This document shows positions 6,829 to 13,400 of a stretch of DNA of 43,196 bases, piece by piece. The notes under the pieces are model-generated. The model was not told where the DNA came from. It ran no database searches and saw nothing but the letters and a program-made list of their open reading frames with translations. The stretch is from RGIG4074 sp964615285 (GTDB lineage: Bacteria > Bacillota > Clostridia > Christensenellales > Borkfalkiaceae): NCBI GenBank assembly GCA_964615285.1, contig CAZTND010000006.1:1-43196 (forward strand), in the 5' to 3' direction. Each line of letters opens with the position of its first letter. The first letter of the stretch is position 1. A program made the translations under genes and the position numbers.

Positions 6829-8100
6829 TTAGTTTCCTCTGCGATATTTCACTTTTCCGTCTACGATGGTGTACGCCACTTCGCCGCAGAGTTCGTACCC
6901 CGCGAACGGCGTGTTTTTGCCCTTGGAGCGGAAAGCGGCGGGGTCGACCGTCCATTTTTTGCCGAGGTCGGCAAGCATGATGTCGGCGACGCCCCCCTTT
7001 TTGAGCGCGCCCCCTTCCAGCCCCAGGATACGGGCGGGGTTGCGGCTCATTTTATCGACTATCTGCGGCAGGGTCAGAACGCCCGTCTTGTAAAGATAAG
7101 TAATCGCAAAGCCGAAGGATGTTTCGATGCCGCTGATGCCGAACGCCGCCAGGTCGTACTCCACGTCCTTATCGTTTTTGTGGTGGGGCGCGTGATCGGT
7201 GACGATACAGTCGATCGTGCCGTCTTTCAGCCCTTCCAAAATCGCCAGGCGATCCTTCTCTTCGCGGATGGGCGGGTTGACCTTGGTGTTCGTGGAAAAA
7301 TCACGGATGATGTCGTCCGTCGCCGCATAGTAATGCGGGCAGGTCTCCGCCGTCACCCTGACGCCGTTCGCCTTGGCGGCGCGGATGAGCTGTACCCCGC
7401 TGTAGGTGGACACGTGGCAGATGTGCACGGGCACGTTCAGGCTCTGCGCCAGGCAGATGTCCCGCGCGATCATGATGTCCTCCGCCGCGCGCGGAATGCC
7501 CTTCAGCCCCGTCAGGGTGGAATTGTACCCCTCGTTGACGACGCCGCCGTCGACGAGCGTCTTGTCCTCGCAGTGACAGAGGCATACCATGCCAAAGCCG
7601 GAGGCGTATTCCATGGCGAGGCGCATCAGGCGGGAATTGACGACCGAAACGCCGTCGTCCGAGAGCGCGACCGCGCCTTCCGCCTTCATTTCGCCGATGT
7701 CGGCAAGCTCCGTGCCCTTCTCCCCGCGCGTGATGGCGCCGATGGGACGGACCTTGCACAGCCCCACCTCCTCGCCACGGCGGCGGATATAGCCCACGAC
7801 CGCCTTGTTGTCCGCCACGGGGTTGGTGTTGGGCATACAGCAGACCTGCGTGAAACCGCCGTGCACCGCCGCTTCGGAACCGCTTTGGATGTCCTCTTTG
7901 TACTCATACCCCGGCTCGCGCAGGTGCACGTGCATGTCGATGAGCCCCGGGAAGGCGTGCAGCCCGCTCGCGTCGATGATCTCCTTTTCTCCGTTTTTAG
8001 GGATGCCTTTCCCGATCCCGGCGATCTTTCCGTCCTTTACCAGAATGTCGCCGTCGATGACGCCGTCGGGCAGGACGATCTTTGCGTTCTTGATCAGCAT
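6829..8100 (-). CDS. pyrC: Dihydroorotase
   Basis: PyrC closes carbamoyl-aspartate to dihydroorotate. The 423-residue length fits class I dihydroorotase. Zinc-site motifs are visible: DMHVHLREPGYEYKEDI, GFTQVCCMPNTNP, the mid-protein HCED and HICHVST His residues, and TDHAPHHK. The last third has the usual NPARILGLEGG...VADIMLAD composite-barrel segment. AAGGAGATAAAA precedes the ATG. It follows pyrB by 30 nt. Confidence 0.97.
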   Translation of the reverse strand: MLIKNAKIVLPDGVIDGDILVKDGKIAGIGKGIPKNGEKEIIDASGLHAFPGLIDMHVHLREPGYEYKEDIQSGSEAAVHGGFTQVCCMPNTNPVADNKAVVGYIRRRGEEVGLCKVRPIGAITRGEKGTELADIGEMKAEGAVALSDDGVSVVNSRLMRLAMEYASGFGMVCLCHCEDKTLVDGGVVNEGYNSTLTGLKGIPRAAEDIMIARDICLAQSLNVPVHICHVSTYSGVQLIRAAKANGVRVTAETCPHYYAATDDIIRDFSTNTKVNPPIREEKDRLAILEGLKDGTIDCIVTDHAPHHKNDKDVEYDLAAFGISGIETSFGFAITYLYKTGVLTLPQIVDKMSRNPARILGLEGGALKKGGVADIMLADLGKKWTVDPAAFRSKGKNTPFAGYELCGEVAYTIVDGKVKYRRGN

Positions 8101-8130
8101 GATATTTTTATCTCCTTATCCGTATTTTCT

Positions 8131-9060
8131 TCAAAACTGCTGGTTGCGGTACTGCGTGATGAGGAAAAGCACCGCCATGCGCACGGCGACGCCGCTCAAA
8201 ACCTGGTCCAATATCAGGCTGGCATTGTCGTCGATGAGGCTGCCCGTCAGTTCCACGCCGCGGTTGACGGGACCGGGATGCATGATGATCGCCGTCGGCT
8301 TGGCAAGCGAGAACACTTCGCGGTTGACGCCGTAGAAGTGCGCGTACTCGCCGAGGGAAGGGAAGTTGCCCGCCTGCTGGCGTTCGAGCTGGATTCTGAG
8401 CCCCATGACCACGTCCGCGCCCTCCACCGCCTCTTCGCGGCTCCTGCACACCTTGGCGCCCATTTTGTCGATGCCCTTGGGAATGAGGGTCTCGGGGGCG
8501 TACATTGTGACCTCCGCGCCCAGTTTTTTGAGCCCGAAGAGGTTGGACTTTGCCACGCGGGAGTGGGCGATGTCACCCAGGACGGCGACCTTCAGCCCCT
8601 CGATACGGCCGAAGCGTTCGCGCATGGTGCACATATCCAAAAGCGCCTGCGTGGGGTGCTCGTTCATGCCGTCTCCGCCGTTGATGACGCTGGCATGGAC
8701 GTGCTCGGCAAGGAGCTTGGGCGCGCCGCCCATGGAGTGGCGCATAATGATGAAGTCGTTTTTCATGGCGTCGAGCGTTTCGCCCGTGTCGATGAGCGTT
8801 TCGCCCTTCTTGACCGACGAAGTGCTCGCCGCAATGTTGATGCACGTCGCGCCCATGTATTTGCAGGCGAGTTCGAAGGACGTGCGCGTGCGCGTGGAGT
8901 TCTCATAAAAGAGAATGGTCGCCGTCTTGCCCTGTAAATGCGGTAATTTTTTGATGCCCTGCCGGAGCAGTTTCTTCATGTTCTCCGCGGTATCCAGAAT
9001 TTCCGTGATCTCTTCCGCAGAGAGGTCATAAAGCCCGAGCAGATCTTTGCGTCTTAACAT
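8131..9060 (-). CDS. pyrB: Aspartate carbamoyltransferase, catalytic subunit
   Basis: PyrB joins carbamoyl phosphate and aspartate, the committed step. The 309-residue protein has the carbamoyl-phosphate motif FYENSTRTRTSFE, KKGETLIDT, RHSMGG, a HPTQALLD segment and MHPGPVNRGVE. No regulatory pyrI gene is adjacent, as usual in Bacillota. The GGGAGGCTGT ribosome site lies directly before the start. The gene is 17 nt downstream of pyrR. Confidence 0.97.
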   Translation of the reverse strand: MLRRKDLLGLYDLSAEEITEILDTAENMKKLLRQGIKKLPHLQGKTATILFYENSTRTRTSFELACKYMGATCINIAASTSSVKKGETLIDTGETLDAMKNDFIIMRHSMGGAPKLLAEHVHASVINGGDGMNEHPTQALLDMCTMRERFGRIEGLKVAVLGDIAHSRVAKSNLFGLKKLGAEVTMYAPETLIPKGIDKMGAKVCRSREEAVEGADVVMGLRIQLERQQAGNFPSLGEYAHFYGVNREVFSLAKPTAIIMHPGPVNRGVELTGSLIDDNASLILDQVLSGVAVRMAVLFLITQYRNQQF

Positions 9061-9077
9061 ACAGCCTCCCTGTTCCG

Positions 9078-9620
9078 TTATTGTCCGATCTTGGTGATGT
9101 ACAGCCTGTCCTCCGGGGCGCCGAGTTCCTCAAAATCGACCTCGATGCGCTCCGAACGGGACGTGGGGACGTTTTTACCGACGAAATCGGCGCGGACGGG
9201 CACCTCCCGCCCGCCACGGTCGACGAGCACCAGAAGCTGGATGCCCTTGGGGCGGCCCATGGAGAATATCCCTTCGATGGCGGCGCGCACGCTCCTGCCC
9301 GTATGCAGAACGTCGTCGCAGAGCACGACCGTCTTGTCCGTCACGTCGAACCCGAAGCGATTGACCGTCGCGTCGGGCACGAAAAAGGCGGAGACCAGAT
9401 CGTCGCGGTACATGCCGATGTCTATCCCCGCGCAGGGAACGTCAGCCCCCTCCTGCTGCGCAAGATAGCGGCGCACGCGATTGGCAACGACTTCCCCGCC
9501 CCGCTTGATGCCGATGAGCGCCACGTCCTTCATGTCCGAATTGCGCTCCAAAATTTCGTGCGACAGTCGGATGACGGTGCGGCGGACGGCGTTTTTGTCC
9601 ATGATTACCGTATTGTTCAT
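9078..9620 (-). CDS. pyrR: PyrR, pyr operon attenuation protein / uracil phosphoribosyltransferase
   Basis: In this family PyrR binds pyr leader RNA when UMP is high and favours termination; it can also make UMP from uracil. The 180-residue protein has the PRPP motif TVVLCDDVLHTGRS, the ALIGIKRGGEVVANR segment and a basic RNA-facing character. I start at MNNTVIMDKNAVRR (GGAGAG ribosome site) rather than the upstream in-frame ATG, which lies inside the leader. It is the first gene of the operon, directly behind an attenuator hairpin, so it most likely regulates itself and all downstream pyr genes. Confidence 0.95.
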   Translation of the reverse strand: MNNTVIMDKNAVRRTVIRLSHEILERNSDMKDVALIGIKRGGEVVANRVRRYLAQQEGADVPCAGIDIGMYRDDLVSAFFVPDATVNRFGFDVTDKTVVLCDDVLHTGRSVRAAIEGIFSMGRPKGIQLLVLVDRGGREVPVRADFVGKNVPTSRSERIEVDFEELGAPEDRLYITKIGQ

Positions 9621-9656
9621 GCTTTTCACTCTCCGTTTCTGCGGCTGAACCGCGGC

Positions 9657-9690
9657 AAAAAAATGCCCCGCGTATACGGCGATACGCGGG
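9657..9690 (-). terminator. Attenuator terminator of the pyr operon
   Basis: On the minus strand CCCGCGTAT and ATACGCGGG form a 9-bp stem with a 6-nt loop, followed by GCA and seven T. It lies about 100 nt after the predicted start of transcription and about 40 nt before pyrR, the right place for PyrR-controlled termination. Confidence 0.85.
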
Positions 9691-9743
9691 TCTGCGGCAC
9701 ACACCTACCCGAGGGGAGAGGTCTATTCGGGAAAAAACTTTGT

Positions 9744-9779
9744 GGCATCTCCGTACCGTAGCGCGGCATCTCCGTACCG
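9744..9779 (-). promoter_or_regulatory. Tandem PyrR-binding-loop-like hairpins in the pyr leader
   Basis: A 15-nt sequence (minus strand CGGTACGGAGATGCC) occurs twice, at 9744-9758 and 9765-9779. In RNA, GGUA and UGCC pair around the hexaloop CGGAGA, and the upstream copy extends to a 6-bp stem (GCGGUA/UGCCGC). The loop fits the CNGNGA core of known PyrR-binding loops. The base pair closing the loop is A-U where the consensus has C-G. Assignment is by motif and position only. Confidence 0.55.
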
Positions 9780-9795
9780 CTTTCAAGTTACGCCC

Positions 9796-9824
9796 ATTAT
9801 AACACGGCGCGCTCCCTTTGTCAA
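9796..9824 (-). promoter_or_regulatory. Promoter of the pyr operon
   Basis: A perfect TTGACA (9819-9824) and TATAAT (9796-9801) are separated by 17 nt. The transcript would begin near 9789, giving a leader of about 170 nt before pyrR. Confidence 0.9.
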
Positions 9825-9884
9825 GCGTTTGGTAAAGTCTGCCGGACGGAAAATGCGGAAATCTTTTACCGAAACATGATTTTC

Positions 9885-10002
9885 TCAGGCAGCCTCCTCA
9901 TCCTCTTTCGGCTCAAACGGACGCACGACCGGCGGCGGCTCGCGCTCTGCGGCGAACATCACTGTGTAGCAGGCCGCCCCAAAAGAGGTTCCAAAAAAAC
10001 AT
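9885..10002 (-). pseudogene. Tiny membrane peptide gene, frameshifted
   Basis: The ATG at 10002 opens MFFWNLFWGG, which shifts out of frame after a GGGG run. Removing one G gives a continuous 38-residue peptide: a hydrophobic start (MFFWNLFWAACYTVMFAA) followed by a charged Pro/Glu-rich tail (EREPPPVVRPFEPKEDEEAA) ending at the TGA at 9885. This looks like a single-pass small membrane protein. No clear ribosome site is seen. It lies downstream of the metallophosphoesterase in the same direction. Confidence 0.4.
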
Positions 10003-10054
10003 TGTCCGCCCGCTAAAATATCCCTTCTGCCAAAAGTCTTACCGCCCGCGCGGG

Positions 10055-10753
10055 TCACAAGATCCTTTTGACGTGAAAATCGAGCTTGTCGCAGGAGGTG
10101 AGATAGTACTTTATCCCGTTTTTTTCGCATTCCGGCGGATAGTAGAACGATCCGTGAACGTGCCCGAAAACGACCGCCCTGACGCCGTGCTCTTCAAAAA
10201 GACGGGAAAAAAGAGTATCCTCCTTCCGCCCCGTGAAGGGCGGGTAATGGATCATGGCGATCAGATCGTCCCCCGCCTGCCGTATCTTTTCGGCGGCGGC
10301 AAAGGCAAGGCGGAAGCGCTCGGCCTCGCGCTGATAGATCTTCTCGTCCGTTTCGGCGCGGAACTCGTTGCTCTCGGGGCAGACCCAGCCGCGGGAACCG
10401 ACAAAGATATACCGCCCCACCCGCACGCAGTCGTTCTGCAAAAAGAAAAAGGTGTCGTCCGGCGCGCGGTCGCGGATCTTGGTGATGCCGTTCCACCAAT
10501 AGTCATGATTGCCGCGGATGAAAATTTTCCTGCCGGGCAGCCCCTGCAGGGAACGGACGTCGTACATGCCGTCCTCAAGACGCATGCCCCAGCTGATGTC
10601 CCCCGCGATGAGCACAACATCCTCCGCCTTTACCTTTTCTTTCCAGTCCTTTTTTATCTTTTCGAAATGCCCTTCCCAGCCTTCCCCGAATACGTTCATG
10701 GGTTTGTCGGTCCGGCCCGAAAGGTGCAGATCGGAAACAGCATAGATATTCAT
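10055..10753 (-). CDS. Calcineurin-like metallophosphoesterase
   Basis: This 232-residue enzyme has the full metallophosphoesterase signature: VSDLHLS near the N-terminus, VLIAGDISWGM, FIRGNHDYWWNG, MIHYPPF and VFGHVHG. These residues bind two metal ions. It resembles a YkuE/YmdB-like predicted phosphohydrolase family common in clostridia; the substrate is not known. I start at MNIYAVSDLHL because the motif must begin there. The promoter -10 box ends 7 nt before this ATG, so the mRNA may have no leader. No signal peptide is visible, so it is probably cytoplasmic. Confidence 0.88.
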   Translation of the reverse strand: MNIYAVSDLHLSGRTDKPMNVFGEGWEGHFEKIKKDWKEKVKAEDVVLIAGDISWGMRLEDGMYDVRSLQGLPGRKIFIRGNHDYWWNGITKIRDRAPDDTFFFLQNDCVRVGRYIFVGSRGWVCPESNEFRAETDEKIYQREAERFRLAFAAAEKIRQAGDDLIAMIHYPPFTGRKEDTLFSRLFEEHGVRAVVFGHVHGSFYYPPECEKNGIKYYLTSCDKLDFHVKRIL

Positions 10754-10760
10754 AGAAAAG

Positions 10761-10789
10761 ATTATATCATTTCTTTTCCTTTTTGTAAA
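10761..10789 (-). promoter_or_regulatory. Promoter of the metallophosphoesterase, leaderless
   Basis: TTTACA (10784-10789), a 17-nt spacer and TATAAT (10761-10766). The expected transcription start coincides with the ATG at 10753, and no ribosome site lies between. Confidence 0.7.
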
Positions 10790-10832
10790 TCGTTTTCGCC
10801 GTGCCGAACCCATGCGAAAGAAAGGCCCGTTT

Positions 10833-11009
10833 TTATCCTCTGACCCCCTCCTCCCGCACCTGTACGCGGAAATGTCCGCCGTCCTTGGTAGTGACAAAGA
10901 AGCAATCGGCGGCTTCCCGCGTATAGCGCACGTCCTCTACGGCTTCGTTCTCGATCATCAACAGTTCTCCCAGCGTATACAAAAGCTGTTCTTCGGTCAT
11001 TTTTTTCAT
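10833..11009 (-). CDS. Small conserved-looking protein of unknown function (58 aa)
   Basis: The protein begins MKKMTEEQLLYTLGELLMIE and ends HFRVQVREEGVRG. It is short, acidic in the middle and predicted soluble: an N-terminal helix followed by strands (DCFFVTTKDGGHFRVQV). It has a strong ribosome site (ACGGAGGAAAC) and its own promoter, so I judge it real despite its length. A helix-then-beta layout of this size recurs in small clostridial proteins of unknown function. It is transcribed away from the ribbon-helix-helix gene at 11245 and shares the upstream region with it. Confidence 0.7.
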   Translation of the reverse strand: MKKMTEEQLLYTLGELLMIENEAVEDVRYTREAADCFFVTTKDGGHFRVQVREEGVRG

Positions 11010-11041
11010 ATGTGTTTCCTCCGTTGATTTTTTATACTCTC

Positions 11042-11071
11042 ATTATAATCGACAGCCTTCGCCAAAGTCAA
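11042..11071 (-). promoter_or_regulatory. Promoter of the 58-aa gene
   Basis: TTGACT (11066-11071), an 18-nt spacer and TATAAT (11042-11047), about 30 nt before the ribosome site of the gene starting at 11009. Confidence 0.75.
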
Positions 11072-11078
11072 CGGATAT

Positions 11079-11112
11079 TTTTGTCTGTTTTTACGGTATT
11101 TTGTCTGTTTTT
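11079..11112. repeat. Direct repeat spaced 20 bp, possible operator
   Basis: TTTTGTCTGTTTTT occurs at 11079-11092 and again at 11099-11112, exactly 20 bp apart (about two helical turns). It abuts the -35 box of the 58-aa gene and lies upstream of the RHH gene. Two TATAAT boxes (11169-11174, 11205-11210) follow towards the RHH gene, without clear -35 partners. Confidence 0.5.
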
Positions 11113-11244
11113 GTCGAAAAAAGGTTATTTTTTGAGAACACTATATTTTTATAGTTTTTATTATACTATATAATGTTAACATATTATTTTTTATTCCGAT
11201 GCATTATAATATAAAACAAAATAATAAATCGTCGGAGCAAAACA

Positions 11245-11460
11245 ATGGCGAAAGAAATCAGAATCAGCCGGAAGGAAAAGAAAAAGGGAGACGACGGATA
11301 TAAGATCGTATCCGTGCGCCTGAAAGACGAAGTCATGGACAGACTGACCGAAATCGCAACCAGGACCAACCGTTCGCGCAACGAAGTCATCAACATCCTC
11401 CTGGCGGAGGCGATCCGCCTGGTGAAAGTGGAAGAGACCGAAGAGCGGAAAGAGAACTGA
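11245..11460 (+). CDS. Ribbon-helix-helix (CopG/Arc-type) DNA-binding protein
   Basis: This 71-residue protein has a basic start (MAKEIRISRKEKKK), then a strand and two helices typical of ribbon-helix-helix repressors: IVSVRLKDEVMDRLTEIAT and RTNRSRNEVINILLAEAIRL. Such proteins bind DNA as dimers through the beta strand. No toxin gene follows it, so it is not an obvious antitoxin. CGGAG precedes the ATG by 8 nt. It is divergent from a 58-aa gene, with a 20-bp-spaced direct repeat between them that may be its operator. The sequence from 11461 to 11598 shows no gene. Confidence 0.8.
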   Translation: MAKEIRISRKEKKKGDDGYKIVSVRLKDEVMDRLTEIATRTNRSRNEVINILLAEAIRLVKVEETEERKEN

Positions 11461-11598
11461 CCTACGCCGCTGCCGCCGGACGCGATGTCCGCCCTCCGGC
11501 CGCCCTATCCCTTCTGCGATCCCGCCGCAAAAACGATATGCGTTGACGGACCGGGACGCATAGAAGAGGCGGCACGCCGCCGCGCGCCCCGTCCGCCG

Positions 11599-11636
11599 AA
11601 AAAAATTCCCCGTTCGTCTTTCCGACGGACGGGGAA
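11599..11636 (-). terminator. Terminator after glyA
   Basis: An 11-bp stem with one G-T wobble (CCCCGTCCGTC/GACGAACGGGG on the minus strand) is followed by seven T. It lies 16 nt past the glyA stop. Confidence 0.9.
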
Positions 11637-11651
11637 ATCGTTTCGATCCGA

Positions 11652-12902
11652 TCACAGAATGTCGTTTGCATAGAGGGGAAAGCGTTCGCAAAGCTTAGCG
11701 ACCTCGGCGCTGACTTCGTCGAAGCAGGCCTCCTTCTCGTCGATGACGCGGGAGATGAGGTCGGCGATGCGCGCGCACTCCCCTTCCTTCATGCCGCGCG
11801 CGGTGACCGCAGGCGTGCCGATGCGCACGCCGCTGGTGACGAAGGGCTTTTCCTTATCGAAGGGAATGGCGTTCTTGTTGACCGTGATGTGCACGGCGTC
11901 GAGCATCTTTTCGAGCTCCTTGCCCGTGACCCCCTTTGCGCTCAGGTCGAGGAGCATGAGGTGGTTGTCCGTGCCGCCGCTGACGAGGCGCACGCCGTTT
12001 TTCACGAACCGCTCCGCCATCGCCGCCGCGTTTTTGACGATCTGTTTCTGGTATTCTTTGAATTCGGGGGTGAGCGCCTCTTTGAAGGCGACCGCTTTCG
12101 CCGCGATGACGTGCATCAGAGGCCCGCCCTGCGTGCCGGGGAATACCGCCTTATCGATGATCTTGGCGTACTCCTCCTTGCACATGATGGCGCCGCCGCG
12201 CGGGCCGCGCAGGGTCTTGTGCGTGGTGGTCGTCACGAAATCGGCGTAGGGCACGGGGGACGGGTGCACGCCCGCCGCGACCAGACCCGCGATGTGCGCG
12301 ATGTCCACCATCATGTACGCCCCGACCTTATCGCAGATCTCGCGGATGCGCTTGAAGTCGATGACGCGGGGATAGGCGGACGCGCCGGAAACGATCATTC
12401 TGGGCTTGCATTCGAGCGCGATGCGCTCCATCTCGTCGTAATCGATGGTCTCGGTCTCGGCGGAGACGCCGTAGGGCACGATGTGGAAATATTTGCCCGA
12501 AATGTTGACGGGCGAGCCGTGCGAGAGGTGCCCGCCGTGGGCGAGGTTCATGCCCATGACCGTGTCGCCCGGCTGCAGAACGGAGAAGAACACCGCAAAA
12601 TTCGCCTGCGCGCCGCTGTGGGGCTGCACGTTGCAGTGGTCGCACCCGAAAATTTCTTTCAGGCGTTCCTGCGCCAGCGTTTCCACCACGTCCACATACT
12701 GGCAGCCGCCGTAATAACGCTTGCCGGGGAGCCCCTCGGCGTACTTGTTGGTGAGATGGCTGCCCATCGCCGCCATGACGGCGGGCGAAACGATGTTTTC
12801 GCTGGCGATGAGTTCGAGGTTGCCGCGCTGGCGGTCAAGCTCGTCCTTCATGGCGGCGTATACTTCGGGGTCGGCGTTTCTGACGGTGGTCATATCGATC
12901 AT
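11652..12902 (-). CDS. glyA: Serine hydroxymethyltransferase
   Basis: GlyA interconverts serine and glycine with tetrahydrofolate, the main source of one-carbon units. The 416-residue PLP enzyme has ELIASENIVSP near the start, YAEGLPGKRYYGGC, the GAYMMVDIAHIAGLVAAG segment, and the PLP lysine in VTTTTHKTLRGPRGG. It has its own promoter and terminator, so it is probably a single-gene transcript. GAGGA precedes the start. trxA lies upstream in the same direction. Confidence 0.98.
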   Translation of the reverse strand: MIDMTTVRNADPEVYAAMKDELDRQRGNLELIASENIVSPAVMAAMGSHLTNKYAEGLPGKRYYGGCQYVDVVETLAQERLKEIFGCDHCNVQPHSGAQANFAVFFSVLQPGDTVMGMNLAHGGHLSHGSPVNISGKYFHIVPYGVSAETETIDYDEMERIALECKPRMIVSGASAYPRVIDFKRIREICDKVGAYMMVDIAHIAGLVAAGVHPSPVPYADFVTTTTHKTLRGPRGGAIMCKEEYAKIIDKAVFPGTQGGPLMHVIAAKAVAFKEALTPEFKEYQKQIVKNAAAMAERFVKNGVRLVSGGTDNHLMLLDLSAKGVTGKELEKMLDAVHITVNKNAIPFDKEKPFVTSGVRIGTPAVTARGMKEGECARIADLISRVIDEKEACFDEVSAEVAKLCERFPLYANDIL

Positions 12903-12934
12903 GCTGTTTTTCCTCTTCGTTCGTTTTTCTTTTT

Positions 12935-12964
12935 ATTGTACCACAGGCGCGCGGAAAAAGTCAA
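12935..12964 (-). promoter_or_regulatory. Promoter of glyA
   Basis: TTGACT (12959-12964), an 18-nt spacer and TACAAT (12935-12940), about 33 nt before the glyA start and just after the trxA stop. Confidence 0.8.
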
Positions 12965-12973
12965 TCGTTTGCG

Positions 12974-13297
12974 TTATAAGTTTTCAGTCACGAACGCCTG
13001 CAGCATGGGCTTGGGCACATAGCCGAGGTTTTCGGCGATCTCTTTGCCGCCCTTGAACATTTTGACGCAGGGCACCGAATAAATTTCGTACTTTTCGGCG
13101 AGCGCCCGGTTGCGGTCGATGTCCACTTTGACGAACACCGCCTTGTCCTTGAGCTCCGCCGCGACCTCGTCCAGAGCGGGCGCAAGCATGCGGCAGGGAC
13201 CGCACCAGGTCGCGAAAAAGTCGCACACCACGGGCATGTCCCCCGCCAAAAGGGCGTTGAATTCCTGCGTATTGATTTCCTTTACATTCTTCGACAT
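12974..13297 (-). CDS. trxA: Thioredoxin
   Basis: This 107-residue protein has the classic thioredoxin fold: VVCDFFATWCGPCRMLAPAL with the redox pair Cys32 and Cys35 in WCGPC, VKVDIDRNRALAEKY, the cis-Pro segment SVPCVKMFKGGKE and ENLGYVPK. Two extra Cys residues are present (Cys25, and one just before the conserved loop). It reduces protein disulfides in the cytoplasm. It begins about 100 nt after hisS, the two genes being separated by a 3 x 21 bp repeat. Confidence 0.95.
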   Translation of the reverse strand: MSKNVKEINTQEFNALLAGDMPVVCDFFATWCGPCRMLAPALDEVAAELKDKAVFVKVDIDRNRALAEKYEIYSVPCVKMFKGGKEIAENLGYVPKPMLQAFVTENL

Positions 13298-13338
13298 ATT
13301 GTTTTTCCTACTGCTCTTTGCAATGTATTTTTATCTTG

Positions 13339-13400
13339 TGCAATATTTCTTCTTACTTATGCAATATTTCTTCTTACTTATGCAATATTTCTTCTTATTT
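13339..13400. repeat. Tandem repeat, three 21-bp units
   Basis: The unit TGCAATATTTCTTCTTACTT plus A occurs at 13339-13359 and 13360-13380, then once more with small changes at 13381-13400. The hisS stop codon (13395-13397) lies inside the third unit. The core GCAATATT also occurs just upstream of hisS (14659). Confidence 0.9.

Noticed and set aside
6577..8937. A 786-codon plus-strand open frame opposite pyrC and pyrB
   Set aside because: It begins in hairpin island B and continues antisense to two enzymes; composition is typical of shadow frames.
9710..9730. A GGGGAGAGGTCT match to the PyrR loop consensus
   Set aside because: It lies on the plus strand, opposite to the pyr transcript, so it cannot act in the leader RNA.
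11245..11460. RHH protein as an antitoxin
   Set aside because: No toxin-like gene follows or overlaps it; the neighbour on the other side is divergent.
13339..13400. Short CRISPR-like array between trxA and hisS
   Set aside because: The 21-bp units are contiguous without spacers; it is a plain tandem repeat.
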